From contig NZ_RHHO01000012.1 of assembly GCF_003710865.1 (NCBI RefSeq), positions 124,001 to 188,000 on the forward strand: a stretch of DNA of 64,000 nt, given 5' to 3'. The number at the start of each line of letters is the position of its first letter. Positions within the stretch are counted from its first letter, which is position 1. Under the pieces are notes generated by a model. It ran no database searches. It worked only from the letters and a program-made list of their open reading frames with translations, and was not told the origin of the DNA. Positions 1-9,210 of this stretch are shown here, in pieces. A program made the translations under genes and the position numbers. Origin of the DNA: Brevibacillus borstelensis. Lineage in GTDB: Bacteria; Bacillota; Bacilli; Brevibacillales; Brevibacillaceae.

Positions 1-160
1 GATTTCGAGCAAAAAGTCATGACCACAACTCTGGCTAAAAACCTCCGCAAGCATTTATCAGCAACTGACTTCATGTTGTTTAAGGCCCACGACAAGCCTG
101 ATCTCAGCAATCTGACGGATGTTCATTTATACGAGCTTCCTTGCAAACCAGCCTCTCTAA
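1..160. other. window edge, no gene assignable
   Basis: An open frame enters at the left edge but runs straight through the terminator at 161-193 and into the repeat at 211. It is therefore unlikely to be a real C-terminus. The other two forward frames stop at 20-22 and 36-38, so the segment may be the last codons plus 3' untranslated region of a forward gene lying left of the window. I cannot name that gene. Confidence 0.3.
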
Positions 161-193
161 AAACAGTTCGGGCGTATGTCCGAACTGTTTTTT
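161..193 (+). terminator. intrinsic terminator of an upstream forward gene
   Basis: AAACAGTTCGG and CCGAACTGTTT form a perfect 11-bp stem with an 8-nt loop, followed by more T residues. It should end a transcript entering from the left edge. Confidence 0.8.
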
Positions 194-210
194 ACGAGAA
201 AACCAACAGA

Positions 211-427
211 TGTAGAGATGAAAAAGGAGAAAACCGCGAAGGTCTTTGGGACACCTCCCAGGCGGAATGGAAAAAGCAAAACACGCTTTTAGCGTCCAAC
301 TCTGAAACGCTCCATCGAGCAGTCTGCTTTTGGACGCGGTTTTGCTTTTGGAATGGAGCCGGCCAGTCCAGCCCCTTCGCAGTGTCCCACCGAACCTTGA
401 GCTGTTTTCTCCTTTTTCATCTCCTCC
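211..427 (-). repeat. palindromic intergenic repeat, copy 1 (reverse orientation)
   Basis: This is one of six copies of a roughly 215-bp imperfect palindrome (others at 5399, 13421, 34919, 51701 and 55581). The outer arm GATGAAAAAGGAGAAAAC recurs near the right end as its reverse complement, GTTTTCTCCTTTTTCATC. The inner arm CAAAACACGC faces GCGGTTTTG, and GGGACAC faces GTGTCCC. The copy lies downstream of ung, between ung and the terminator of the unseen upstream gene. Frames through it are short shadows of the palindrome. Confidence 0.85.
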
Positions 428-573
428 ACTAGAGCCGGTCCAACCACAAAAAAGAAAAGCGACTGCGTTTGAAGAGAAGCCTGTTACCGCTCCCCGCTCC
501 GGCCTACGTCCTCCAGAGGAACGGTGCCTACCTGCATACTCACATCATTCATGGCTCGCTCATTTTCTAAAGC

Positions 574-1281
574 TTACGACCGAGCCGCAGTCGCCTCTTC
601 CAGCTCCGCCTGCAAAGGAAGCTGCCAATCGATCTCCTGCATTCCCTGCGAACGCAAAAACTGGTTGGTCCGCGAAAAGGGGCGGCTGCCAAAGAATCCG
701 CGATTGGCCGAAAACGGGCTTGGATGCGGAGACGCAATGATGAAATGCTTGTTCGTATCAATAAATGACGCCTTTTCCTGCGCATGCCGTCCCCACAGAA
801 TAAACACCAGCGGCGTTTCCCGGTCGTTCAAAGCGGCGATCACCCGGTCCGTAAAAATTTCCCAGCCTTTGCCTTTATGAGAGTTGGGATTTCCTCCCCG
901 TACCGTCAACACCGTGTTGAGCAGCAGCACGCCCTGCTTGGCCCAATTGACCAAATACCCGTGCTGCGGGATCGTACAGCCCAAGTCGCTTTGAAGCTCC
1001 TTGTAAATATTTTGCAAGGACGGCGGCGTCGCTACCCCCGGCTTGACAGAAAAACTGAGTCCATGTGCCTGACCAGGACCGTGATACGGGTCCTGGCCGA
1101 GGATGACGACCTTGGCTTCCCGATATGGTGTGAGGTGAAGCGCATTGAATATATCGTACATGTCAGGATAGATTGCCTGGCTCTGGTATTCTGTTTTCAA
1201 AAATTCACGAAGCTGGATGTAGTATGGCTTTTCAAACTCGTCCGCCAATATCTCAGCCCAATCGTTCCGCAAAATAGACAT
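574..1281 (-). CDS. ung: uracil-DNA glycosylase, family 1
   Basis: This cytosolic base-excision repair enzyme removes uracil from DNA. It has 235 aa, normal for the family. The water-activating motif GQDPYHG is at residues 62-68 with catalytic Asp64. The second motif [14 protein letters not shown], with its catalytic His, lies near residue 180. The position that is often Leu in HPSPLS is Phe here. I chose ATG at 1281 because AGGTG lies 8-9 nt upstream; an in-frame GTG at 1290 would overlap that site. It is a single gene read toward repeat copy 1. Confidence 0.95.
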   Translation of the reverse strand: MSILRNDWAEILADEFEKPYYIQLREFLKTEYQSQAIYPDMYDIFNALHLTPYREAKVVILGQDPYHGPGQAHGLSFSVKPGVATPPSLQNIYKELQSDLGCTIPQHGYLVNWAKQGVLLLNTVLTVRGGNPNSHKGKGWEIFTDRVIAALNDRETPLVFILWGRHAQEKASFIDTNKHFIIASPHPSPFSANRGFFGSRPFSRTNQFLRSQGMQEIDWQLPLQAELEEATAARS

Positions 1282-1570
1282 GCTAGACACCTGCCTTTTC
1301 TCAGTAAAGCTTTCCCTCTATCATACCCTCTTCTAATTTGCTAGAAAAGAGACCGGGAAATCATCCCGCCATCAGACGGGCCTTCTTTCCTTGCCTGCCC
1401 GGGAAAACCATCCCCCTGCTAGGACCAACGCAGAGGGAACAGAATGCCTTTTTCCCGGTTTCTGGGCGTTCGCTCCTATGACCCTTGCTTGATAGCTTGG
1501 TCCTATGTTTTTTGTCATAATATCCCTTGGAATTCATTCATAGAAATAGAGATGGGAAAGAGGGTTTTTC

Positions 1571-2089
1571 ATGAAGTGGGATGTGAAGTCATTTGTTGGG
1601 GGAATTGTCGTGGGATCAGCACTGTTCTCCGGACTGGCCTTGGCGGCACCAGCGTACCCGGATTCAAGCGAGATCAACAAGACGCCGTTCACCTATTATT
1701 TTGACGGAGTGCCAAAATCACCAGCGATGGACGTACAAGGAATATTGTACAAAAATTCAGTCTATGTACCCATCCGTTTTGTCGCGGAAAATCTCGGCAA
1801 GTCAGTCATTTACGACGGGAAAACCAAATCGATCTATCTCGGCAAGCTTCCCGCCGGGAAAATGTATTCCAAAATGGAAGCCGTCGAGCTGGTCAAAAAG
1901 AAATTCGCGGGCAGCCTGACACCGCAGCATATCGTCGAATACGATCATGACGACGAAAAAGGGCACTACGTCATCCAGATATACCAGACCGTAGTGAACA
2001 ACTTCCAATCCGGCGACAGCTACACGAGCACGTATGGATGGTTTGTCGTCAATCCGAATACGGGTGAAATTCGTTCATTGCTTCAATAG
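1571..2089 (+). CDS. secreted protein with copper-amine-oxidase-N-like domain
   Basis: The 172-aa product begins with a signal peptide (a short basic start, a hydrophobic stretch, then LALAAPAYP as a likely cleavage region). A segment near residues 55-95 (GILYKNSVYVPIRFVAENLG) resembles the copper amine oxidase N-terminal or stalk domain often found in cell-surface proteins of Bacillales. The C-terminal half (TYGWFVVNPNTGEIRSL) resembles a PepSY-like fold, but this is a weak impression. The start follows GAAAGAGGG by 6 nt. It stands alone with its own terminator at 2220. No enzymatic role is claimed. Confidence 0.8.
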   Translation: MKWDVKSFVGGIVVGSALFSGLALAAPAYPDSSEINKTPFTYYFDGVPKSPAMDVQGILYKNSVYVPIRFVAENLGKSVIYDGKTKSIYLGKLPAGKMYSKMEAVELVKKKFAGSLTPQHIVEYDHDDEKGHYVIQIYQTVVNNFQSGDSYTSTYGWFVVNPNTGEIRSLLQ

Positions 2090-2219
2090 CGACAGCATTC
2101 ATTTTCACGTTTGGCCAAAGTCGCCTTCTGTCCGTTTATTTGGCGCTTGGCAGGCAAACCATGCAATGTCGCAGGAGTTTGTACCGGTCTTTTATTGACA
2201 TAATCGACCATTCATGCAG

Positions 2220-2253
2220 AAAGCAGCGGCCCCAAAAGGGACGCTGCTTTTTT
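2220..2253 (+). terminator. intrinsic terminator after the secreted-protein gene
   Basis: AAAGCAGCG-G-CCC and GGG-A-CGCTGCTTT pair around a four-base loop and are followed by T residues, about 130 nt past the stop at 2089. Confidence 0.75.
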
Positions 2254-2344
2254 GCGACCCCAAGGCTGCTTTTCCCGGGGCTGGCGCTCGTAGAATAGGC
2301 CAAGACTGAGGTGACTGACAAGCATACACTCCGCCGAACCACAG

Positions 2345-3811
2345 TCAAATCAGCCTGTGCTTCTCCAGCTTTCGGTAAAGCGTGGACAGGCTGATTTGCA
2401 GCTCCTCCGCAATCCTCGTCTTGTCGCCCCCCCATTTGGGCGAGCGAAAATACTGCTGCAAAATATCTCGCTCATACACGGCTACCATATCCTCCAGGCT
2501 TCCGCTGGCCGCCTCGCCTCCCGTCTGTTCAGATACTGCCGGCAGCTCAAGCTGCGCCAGGTATTCCGGCAAGTCGCCAGCTCCGATCACCGTATCCTCG
2601 GCCATATTGACCATGTATTCGATCGCGTTCTCCAGTTGTCTGATGTTTCCCGGCCAATCATAGCCTTTCAACCGTTCCATCACGTCCAGATCGACCTCTA
2701 TTCGACCTTTTTGCAGGAGGGCTCCATACTTGTTCAAAAAATGGTGAATGTAGAGCGGAATGTCCGCCCGCCGCTCCCGAAGAGGCTGCAGCCGAAGCGG
2801 AATGACGTTTAGCCGGTAGTACAAATCCTCCCGAAACGCACCTTCCCTCACCATGCTTTCCAAATCCCGATGTGTCGCCGCGATGACCCGCACGTCCACA
2901 GCGACAGGCTTGACGCTGCCTACGCGGTCCACCGTCCGCTCTTGCAGCACGCGAAGCAGCTTGGGCTGGAGCGAAAGCGGAATATCTCCGACCTCGTCAA
3001 AAAAAATCGTGCCCTTGTGCGCCAGCTCGAATTTCCCCGGCTTTCCCTCTCGTCTCGAACCGGTAAAAGCTCCTCCCTCGTAGCCAAACAGCTCGCTCTC
3101 CAGGAGGGTTTCCGGAATCGCCGCGCAGTTTACAGCTATAAATGGATGCGCAGCGCGGTTGCCTTCGCTGTGAATCGCACGCGCCAACAGCTCCTTGCCC
3201 GTCCCGCTTTCACCGCGAATCAGCACTGTAGAGAGGCTGTCTTTCACCTTTTTCGCTTTGCGGATGACCTCCTGCAAGCCGGTTTCCGCTCCGATCAGCT
3301 GGGCGAAATAGACGGCCTGGGCAGGGTCATAGGGCAATTCCTCCTGGATATTGCAGCCTTGTCTGCTCTCTTCCTCCAGCTCCAGCAGCTTGTGCACGAT
3401 CAGAGCACTGGTATGGTGCAAAAACGTCATCAGCTTTTCCGAATGCTGTAGCATCTTCTCTTTTTGCTCGGGCAAAAAACCGATGAGGCCGATCACACCA
3501 ACGGTCTTTTCCCGTTTGTGAACCGGAAACCCGATCGTCGCGAGCTCCCTGCACTGCAGCAGAAACTTGCAGTTCATGCACTGGGATTCGTTCTTCTTCA
3601 TGTCGTAAATGATACCCGGCTGCCCGGTCTGCAAAATCATCCGAAAAAACGAACCTTCCGGGGCTGGCAAACCGATCAGGTCCCGGTAATCTCCGGTTCC
3701 GCTGACCCGGATGCCCTGTTCATCCAGAATAGTGACATCAAGCCCCAGCACCTCCGCAATATTATCCGCGTACCCCTGAATAAATGTGCGGATGCGAGAA
3801 AATTCCGTCAT
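2345..3811 (-). CDS. sigma-54-dependent transcriptional activator (bEBP)
   Basis: The 488-aa protein has three parts. Residues 1-150 form a GAF-like sensor carrying Cys78, Cys81 and Cys87, which could bind metal or sense redox state. Residues about 170-400 are the AAA+ domain with Walker A GESGTGKE near 200-207, the sigma-54 contact loop GAFTGS and Walker B FFDEVGD. A Fis-type helix-turn-helix ends the protein. ATG at 3811 is preceded by GGGAGG at a 7-nt gap, so the longer TTG-started frame is rejected. It lies 33 nt after the C-S lyase gene on the same strand and probably activates the sigma-54 promoter at 5092-5109. Confidence 0.9.
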   Translation of the reverse strand: MTEFSRIRTFIQGYADNIAEVLGLDVTILDEQGIRVSGTGDYRDLIGLPAPEGSFFRMILQTGQPGIIYDMKKNESQCMNCKFLLQCRELATIGFPVHKREKTVGVIGLIGFLPEQKEKMLQHSEKLMTFLHHTSALIVHKLLELEEESRQGCNIQEELPYDPAQAVYFAQLIGAETGLQEVIRKAKKVKDSLSTVLIRGESGTGKELLARAIHSEGNRAAHPFIAVNCAAIPETLLESELFGYEGGAFTGSRREGKPGKFELAHKGTIFFDEVGDIPLSLQPKLLRVLQERTVDRVGSVKPVAVDVRVIAATHRDLESMVREGAFREDLYYRLNVIPLRLQPLRERRADIPLYIHHFLNKYGALLQKGRIEVDLDVMERLKGYDWPGNIRQLENAIEYMVNMAEDTVIGAGDLPEYLAQLELPAVSEQTGGEAASGSLEDMVAVYERDILQQYFRSPKWGGDKTRIAEELQISLSTLYRKLEKHRLI

Positions 3812-3844
3812 GCCCCGACCTCCCTGCCATTTCCCGGTCAAACG

Positions 3845-5053
3845 TTACACGCCGGCAGACACGTGATTCGCAAGCGGCCGAAGCGCCTGCTCCAGATCTT
3901 CGATAATGTCCGACACATCCTCCAGGCCCGTAGACAGCCGGATCAACCCTTCCGTAATATGAAAGGCTTCCCTCTCCTCTGGCGGTATGGAAAAATGCGT
4001 CATGGACGCTGGATGCTGAACCAGTGTTTCCGGATCTCCCAAGCTAAACGATATCATAGCCAGGCGCAGTCCGTTAATGAAAGATTTTGCTGCTTCATAT
4101 CCGCCCCTTACTTCAAACGAAACAATTCCGCCCATCCCGCTCATCTGCCTTTTCGCCAGCTCGTGCTGCGGATGCGAGGCAAGACCCGGATAATACACCC
4201 GTTCGATCGCCGGATGCGCCTCCAGATACCGGGCAATCGCCTCCGCGCTCTGGCAGTGCTGGCGAATCCGCAAGCCCAGCGTCTTGAGCCCGCGCAAAAT
4301 CAAAAAGGCATCCCAGGCGTTCAAATTTTGGCCCAGATCACCCATGATATTTTTCCGAATAAACCGGATCACATCCTGTTTGCCAACGATGAAGCCAGCG
4401 ATCACATCGCCATGGCCGTTTAGATACTTGGTCGCGCTGTGTACGACCACATCGGCCCCCAGTTCCAGAGGCTTTTGCAGGTACGGCGTCATGAACGTAT
4501 TGTCGACAATGACCGTAAGTCCGTGCTCGTGGGCCAGTCGGGAAAGCTCCCGGAGATCCAGGACTGTCAGACATGGATTGGAAGGCGTCTCCAGATAAAG
4601 CACCCGCGTGTTCGGCTTGATCGCCTGTTTCACAGCAGCGAGCTTGGTACAATCGACAAAATCGACCTCAATCCCGTAGCGTGGAGCAAGCGAAGTCAAA
4701 AATTTATGGCTGCCGCCGTACACATCCTTGGTACATACGACGTGGTCACCCTGCTTCAAAAAAGCGAGCAAAGCCCCGGAGATCGCCGCCATGCCGCTGC
4801 TGACGCCCAAAGCCGCCTCGCCATTCTCCAACGCGGCGATCTTCATCTCCAAAGAAGCAATCGTAGGGTTGCCGTAGCGTCCATAGTACGTTCCCTCCCT
4901 CTCCCCGGATACAACCGCAGCCGCGGCATCCGCATCGGAAAACGCATAAGCCACCGCCGGTACAACTGCCGGAGCTACCGCCCCCGTCTTATCGCAAGGC
5001 TGATGCCCGGCATGAATCAACGCTGTATCCATCTTCCATTTTTTTGCGTCCAT
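3845..5053 (-). CDS. PLP-dependent Cys/Met metabolism enzyme (methionine gamma-lyase or cystathionine gamma-lyase type)
   Basis: The 402-aa protein belongs to the trans-sulfuration fold-type I PLP family. Schiff-base Lys209 sits in SATKYLNGHGD, and Asp184 in VIVDNTF pairs with the pyridine nitrogen. The motif TYYGRYGNPT near residue 55 is typical of the family. The sequence does not settle whether it cleaves methionine, cystathionine or homocysteine. Control by a dedicated sigma-54 activator suggests amino acid catabolism rather than biosynthesis. ATG at 5053 has AGAGGA upstream; an in-frame GTG at 5071 overlaps that site and is less likely. Confidence 0.88.
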   Translation of the reverse strand: MDAKKWKMDTALIHAGHQPCDKTGAVAPAVVPAVAYAFSDADAAAAVVSGEREGTYYGRYGNPTIASLEMKIAALENGEAALGVSSGMAAISGALLAFLKQGDHVVCTKDVYGGSHKFLTSLAPRYGIEVDFVDCTKLAAVKQAIKPNTRVLYLETPSNPCLTVLDLRELSRLAHEHGLTVIVDNTFMTPYLQKPLELGADVVVHSATKYLNGHGDVIAGFIVGKQDVIRFIRKNIMGDLGQNLNAWDAFLILRGLKTLGLRIRQHCQSAEAIARYLEAHPAIERVYYPGLASHPQHELAKRQMSGMGGIVSFEVRGGYEAAKSFINGLRLAMISFSLGDPETLVQHPASMTHFSIPPEEREAFHITEGLIRLSTGLEDVSDIIEDLEQALRPLANHVSAGV

Positions 5054-5091
5054 GATGCTTCTTCCTCTCACTGTTCGTTTGCCTTTTACTT

Positions 5092-5109
5092 TTGCAAGGA
5101 TTGTGCCAA
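5092..5109 (-). promoter_or_regulatory. sigma-54 (-24/-12) promoter
   Basis: Read on the minus strand, the sequence is TTGGCACAATCCTTGCAA. This matches TGGCAC-N5-TTGCA exactly, with the invariant GG and GC elements 10 bp apart. It lies about 40 nt upstream of the start codon at 5053, with the activator gene downstream in the same orientation. Confidence 0.88.
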
Positions 5110-5258
5110 TTCTGCAATTAACTTAAATACCGAAACTAAGCGTTCCAAAACCGCCTTATTTTCCTTACCAACACGGTGTTTTTCCCTATTGGAGAAAAAG
5201 GCCGGAAACCGACCCGCAAATTTCCCCAACAAATCTACACCCGTTTTTTCGCATTTTC

Positions 5259-5273
5259 GCTAAACGTTTTAGC
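5259..5273. promoter_or_regulatory. candidate activator binding site (UAS)
   Basis: GCTAAA-CGT-TTTAGC is a perfect 6-bp inverted repeat about 150 bp upstream of the sigma-54 promoter. That is the usual distance for an enhancer-binding protein. Assignment to the activator encoded at 2345-3811 is inference. Confidence 0.45.
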
Positions 5274-5398
5274 AAAACTGACAATCAGTGTGGAGAATGG
5301 ACTTTGAAAGTGAAGAATGAAGGCTCGGGTGTCTGACTGACTACTGCGTACTCGAGCGTTTGAGTGGGCGCTGCGACCAACTGATAAAACCTAAAAGC

Positions 5399-5612
5399 TG
5401 TAGAGATGAAAACGGAGAAAAACGCGAAGGTCTTTGGGACACCAACCCAGGCTCCATTCCAAAAGCGAAACACGCTTTCAGCGTCCAACCTCTGAGATAC
5501 CCCCTGAAACCGCTGCTTTTGGACGCGGTTTCGCTTTTGGAATGGAGCCGGACAGTCAATCCCGAGCAAGTGTCCCACCGAACCTGTAGCGTTTTTCTCC
5601 GTTTTCATCTCC
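5399..5612 (-). repeat. palindromic intergenic repeat, copy 2 (reverse orientation)
   Basis: This is a well-preserved copy. The outer stem GAAAACGGAGAAAAACGC faces GCGTTTTTCTCCGTTTTC exactly, and the inner stem CCATTCCAAAAGCGAAAC faces GTTTCGCTTTTGGAATGG. It lies between the terminator of the GMC operon and the upstream regulatory region of the C-S lyase. Confidence 0.88.
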
Positions 5613-5667
5613 TTCACGAAAGTCAGGCCCAGGTACGCTAGAGTCCGCCCCAGATGCGTATCATCAA

Positions 5668-5706
5668 GAAAAAAGAAGGAAGCGCCCAAGACGCCCCCTT
5701 CTTCAA
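5668..5706 (-). terminator. intrinsic terminator of the GMC oxidoreductase operon
   Basis: On the minus strand GAAGAAGG-G-GGCG pairs with GCGC-TT-CCTTCTT and is followed by a T run. It lies about 35 nt past the stop codon at 5741. Confidence 0.75.
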
Positions 5707-5740
5707 ACAGCCAGGTCCCTCCATCGAAAGACCAAACCAC

Positions 5741-7459
5741 CTACACAAGCAGCCCTCCGTTGCCTTTCGCGTACTTCGCAATCCCCTCTGCCGCCCGGTA
5801 AGCAAGCGCCCCCACAGTATCTGTCGGGTTGTAACCACTGTTGTGGGGGAAAGCCGACGCACCGACCACAAACAAATTTTCCACATCCCACATCTGCAAG
5901 TAGTTATTCACGGCAGAAGTGTCAGGCGAGGCACCCATGATAACTCCACCCGTATTGTGAGTGGACTGATACGGGGTAATGTCGTATGGGCCAAGCTCGC
6001 GCCTCACATCGATATGGGTCGCTCCCATTTCCTTTAAAATTTGTCCACACTTGTCCGCCGTGAAGGCAGCCAATTGACGGTCCTGCTCTTCAAAGTCAAA
6101 GGTAATGCGCATCAACGGATCGCCGAAGACGTCCCGATATGTCGGGTCAAGATCGAGGAAGTGGTGCCTGAAGGGCATGGACGCCCCCTGGGCTCCGACT
6201 CCGAGGGCCCTGTTGAAATACTTGAGCGAAGCTGCCTTATATTCCTTGCCCCAGTTCGGCGTACCTGAAGGAACCGGATTGTTGGCGATCGGACGCTGTC
6301 CGGTCTGCGAAAGGCTGATGCTCGCTCCGTGCAGGAACTTCAGATCGGAGTGATCAAAGTTGTCCCCGTTGTAATCGTCCAGCGTCATGCCGAGAGAGCC
6401 TGCTCCTGCGTACAGGTTAAACTCCTTGTCTTCAAAGAAGCCTGTCGCTCCCCCGCGGATTACCTGATACGCATAGTTCTTCCCGATTACTCCTCTTCCG
6501 GTAGCCGGATCGTACGGACGGCCCAGCTTGGACAAGAGCAAAAGACGGGCGTTGTTGAACACGTAGCTGGTCAACACGACAATGTCCGCCGGCTGTTCGA
6601 ATTCCTCTCCGGTCGTCACGTCTGTGTAGAGAACACCTGTCGCCTTGTTGCCGGTATGTAAAATTCTCCGTACATGGGAATGCGTCCGGATCTCAAACTT
6701 GCCCGTCTTTTTCGCCACAGGAATCACGGTTACGACCGGGTCGGCTTTGGCTCCGTACTCACAGCCAAACCGCTCGCAATATCCGCAATATTGGCAGGCG
6801 GCCCGCGATACTCCATCCGGGTTCGTATACTGCTGCGACAAGTTGGCCGAAGGCATCATGTAGGGGTGAAGCTTCAGCTTTTTAGCCGCTTCGGCAAACA
6901 TTTTCATGGCCGGTGTCTGCTTCATCGGCGGTGTGGGGTATGGACTTGATCGTTTTCCGGCCAGCGGATTTTCCTCACCGGAGATCCCGCAGAGTTTTTC
7001 AAAACGGTCGTAGTACGGCTCCAACTGATCATAGGTGATGCCCCAATCCTGGATGGTCATGCCTTCGGGAATTTTCTTCTCGCCGTACCGCTCAATCGTC
7101 TTGCTGCGAATCTCGAAATCATACGGCAAAAAGCGGAAGGTCTGTCCATTCCAGTGGACACCGGCACCGCCCAATCCCGTCCCCAGCAAGAAGGAACCGT
7201 AGCTCCGCATCGGCAGCGCTCTGATCCTCGTATTGCTTCGGAAAGTAATCGTTTCCTTGGATAAATCCTGCATCAGCTCGTAGCGGAGAGCGTAGCGCAG
7301 CTCGTCGTGGACCATGAAATAGTCCTCCGTTTTTCGCTCTTTCCCTCGCTCCAAACCTACTACAGTCATGCCTTGCTTCGTCAATTCCGAGGCGATGATT
7401 CCTCCGCCCCAACCAACTCCGACAATCACGACATCTACCTTGGGCAGTCTTCTGGGCAT
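5741..7459 (-). CDS. GMC-family FAD oxidoreductase (gluconate 2-dehydrogenase large-subunit type)
   Basis: The 572-aa flavoprotein starts with the dinucleotide-binding motif VDVVIVGVGWGGG. Near residue 220 it carries the Cys-rich segment CQYCGYCERFGCEYGAK, typical of membrane-associated gluconate/sorbitol dehydrogenase large subunits. The C-terminal HNSGYNPTDTVGALAYRAA is the usual GMC signature with the catalytic His/Asn region. It is translated 14 nt after the subunit-3-like gene at 7474 and probably forms a complex with it. It has no signal peptide of its own, so export on the Tat signal of its partner is likely. The oxidised sugar or polyol is unknown, and no cytochrome subunit is adjacent. 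Confidence 0.9.
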   Translation of the reverse strand: MPRRLPKVDVVIVGVGWGGGIIASELTKQGMTVVGLERGKERKTEDYFMVHDELRYALRYELMQDLSKETITFRSNTRIRALPMRSYGSFLLGTGLGGAGVHWNGQTFRFLPYDFEIRSKTIERYGEKKIPEGMTIQDWGITYDQLEPYYDRFEKLCGISGEENPLAGKRSSPYPTPPMKQTPAMKMFAEAAKKLKLHPYMMPSANLSQQYTNPDGVSRAACQYCGYCERFGCEYGAKADPVVTVIPVAKKTGKFEIRTHSHVRRILHTGNKATGVLYTDVTTGEEFEQPADIVVLTSYVFNNARLLLLSKLGRPYDPATGRGVIGKNYAYQVIRGGATGFFEDKEFNLYAGAGSLGMTLDDYNGDNFDHSDLKFLHGASISLSQTGQRPIANNPVPSGTPNWGKEYKAASLKYFNRALGVGAQGASMPFRHHFLDLDPTYRDVFGDPLMRITFDFEEQDRQLAAFTADKCGQILKEMGATHIDVRRELGPYDITPYQSTHNTGGVIMGASPDTSAVNNYLQMWDVENLFVVGASAFPHNSGYNPTDTVGALAYRAAEGIAKYAKGNGGLLV

Positions 7460-7473
7460 GTCCGATCCCCCTC

Positions 7474-8214
7474 TTATCCGTGCTGATGGTCACGCAAGCT
7501 TTTTGGTTCCATTTTGACAAATTGGTCTTGCTCGATTACCTGGGTATAAGCCATCTGGTTCCCCGGGTAATTTTTCAGCCTCCAGCCGTCCATGTTTTTG
7601 TTGCCGCCGTAAAGCGGATCAGCGTAGACGCCCTCCATCGTGCTGGCACGCAGCATCTTGAAGAAGCCGCTGGCAGAGATGGTGGTCAACTTCACTTCGT
7701 CCGCTTCAAAGGCTTTTAATACAGCATCTTGCTGATCTGCCTCCAATTCGTAGAAACGCTTCCCGTATTTCGTTGTACTGTAGTTGTTCATTTCCTGAAT
7801 CCCGATATCAAAAATTTCCCGCCTTCTGAGCCGGCCTTGATATCCTTGGGTAGCTTCACCGGGATAAAAAGGGCCTTGCATATAATCGCGGGCATTGAAT
7901 CCCCAATCCCCTGCCAGTTGGTGGTCGATAAAATAAGCTGCACCAAGGGTTCTGGCTCCGGGGCCGTTCTCATCCTCAGGGAAAATCCTCTCTGTCGCCG
8001 CATCAACCACCCGGAATTGCTCCGGTGAAAAATACATCAGAGCCTGATTGAAGTCGGCCGGTGCAGGAGCTGCCGCAGGTGGGGGCGGGGCCTGTGTCCT
8101 GAGCAAGCTGCCCGCAACGCCGCCTACTACCAGACCGCCCAGAACCAAACCGGAGTTTTTCAAGAATTTCCTTCTTGAAACGGCTTGCTCTTGTCCTTCG
8201 TTTGTCTGTGCCAA
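7474..8214 (-). CDS. gluconate 2-dehydrogenase subunit 3-like protein with Tat signal
   Basis: The 246-aa product carries a twin-arginine signal (SRRKFLKNSGLVLGG) about 15 residues from the start, followed by a Pro/Ala-rich linker (PPPPAAAPAPA). The mature part matches the small subunit that accompanies GMC dehydrogenases. TTG at 8214 is preferred because AGGAGG lies 7 nt upstream. The in-frame GTG at 8223 abuts that ribosome binding site and is too close. It is the first gene of the pair with the GMC flavoprotein. Confidence 0.85.
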   Translation of the reverse strand: MAQTNEGQEQAVSRRKFLKNSGLVLGGLVVGGVAGSLLRTQAPPPPAAAPAPADFNQALMYFSPEQFRVVDAATERIFPEDENGPGARTLGAAYFIDHQLAGDWGFNARDYMQGPFYPGEATQGYQGRLRRREIFDIGIQEMNNYSTTKYGKRFYELEADQQDAVLKAFEADEVKLTTISASGFFKMLRASTMEGVYADPLYGGNKNMDGWRLKNYPGNQMAYTQVIEQDQFVKMEPKSLRDHQHG

Positions 8215-8372
8215 AGCTACCACCTCCTGAATGTATATCTTTTATGTGTGCAATTCTTCGGCAAAATAACCATTTTCTCCAAAAAAATTTCCAACTGCGG
8301 ACATCAATAAATAGGCAATAATCGGCAAATCATATCGGGTAGCTGGCAAACACTAATCTGGAGGGATTTTGG

Positions 8373-9080
8373 ATGCGGATACGAAAAATGATCAGCGGGA
8401 TCGGTGTCATTTGCCTTTTGACTGCGTGTACAAACCAGGCGACACCGAATCAAGGAGGGCAAAACCAAGGAGCAGCGAACCAGGGAGCGCAAACCCAGTC
8501 CATGCATCAGCAGGCTGCTCCCGGACACGACCACACGACTGTCATTCCCAGTGTTGACCGCGACAAGAAGCTGACCACCAATCAGTACGGAGCAACAAAC
8601 AGCGGCATGGGGACAGCCACCTACAGCATGATGGGCAGCTCCGGCTTAAACGACGGCGGACCTTCGTCGAATCTGGAGGCTCGTCTGGCCGCTGCGGGAG
8701 TCAACGGAGTCAATGTTCTGGTCGTTCATGACTGCGTCTTCCTCGCTCCGGCAGACGGAAAAACCCTTTCCACCAACTCTATGGACGAGACACAAAACCA
8801 CCTGCTAAGCCCCTATGAAGGAAGCTCCTACCGCGGACCTTCGCGGCCGACGGACAAAATCGGTACGATGGGCGCAAGCGCTCAAGCACAAACGCTGTCC
8901 AAAGCCAAGGATCAAATCGAACGCATTTACGGCGGGGGCGTAGAGATCCGGACTGTCACCAACCCGCAAGCGATAGCCGCCATGGATCGGATCAAGCAAG
9001 CGACAAGGCCGGGAAAAGAAAGCGCCAATATCGGGGATGACCTGGCTCTCCTGTTCCGCTCCGGTTCCAAACAGCCGTAA
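8373..9080 (+). CDS. lipoprotein, YhcN/YlaJ-like (sporulation type)
   Basis: The 235-aa product has a short basic start, a hydrophobic segment and the lipobox LLTAC, so it should be a lipid-anchored protein. A Gln/Asn/Ala-rich repetitive linker (about residues 22-55) precedes a globular region containing GVNGVNVLVVHDCVFLA and a C-terminal segment (RIYGGGVEIRTVTNPQAIAAM). The layout resembles YhcN/YlaJ lipoproteins of spore formers, but I only half recognise it. GGAGGG lies upstream of ATG 8373. It is monocistronic. Confidence 0.7.
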   Translation: MRIRKMISGIGVICLLTACTNQATPNQGGQNQGAANQGAQTQSMHQQAAPGHDHTTVIPSVDRDKKLTTNQYGATNSGMGTATYSMMGSSGLNDGGPSSNLEARLAAAGVNGVNVLVVHDCVFLAPADGKTLSTNSMDETQNHLLSPYEGSSYRGPSRPTDKIGTMGASAQAQTLSKAKDQIERIYGGGVEIRTVTNPQAIAAMDRIKQATRPGKESANIGDDLALLFRSGSKQP

Positions 9081-9210
9081 GGGCGGCTTGTGAAAGAAGC
9101 TCGGCTTCGTCAAGCTATCGGGGACGGCATCGCGCCCCAAGAACTCCAGCTTCGCTATGTGCTCCGGCGCGATCAGCCTTTATTGCTATGCGTTCCGGTC
9201 GTACACATGC

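Noticed and set aside
19..740. Forward frames of 137 and 136 codons across the left edge and repeat copy 1
   Set aside because: They run through an intrinsic terminator and a palindromic repeat; similar peptides appear at every repeat copy because the DNA is repeated, not because it codes.
5285..5740. Minus-strand frame of 151 codons across repeat copy 2
   Set aside because: It crosses the palindrome and the GMC operon terminator, lacks a ribosome binding site and has no recognisable domain.
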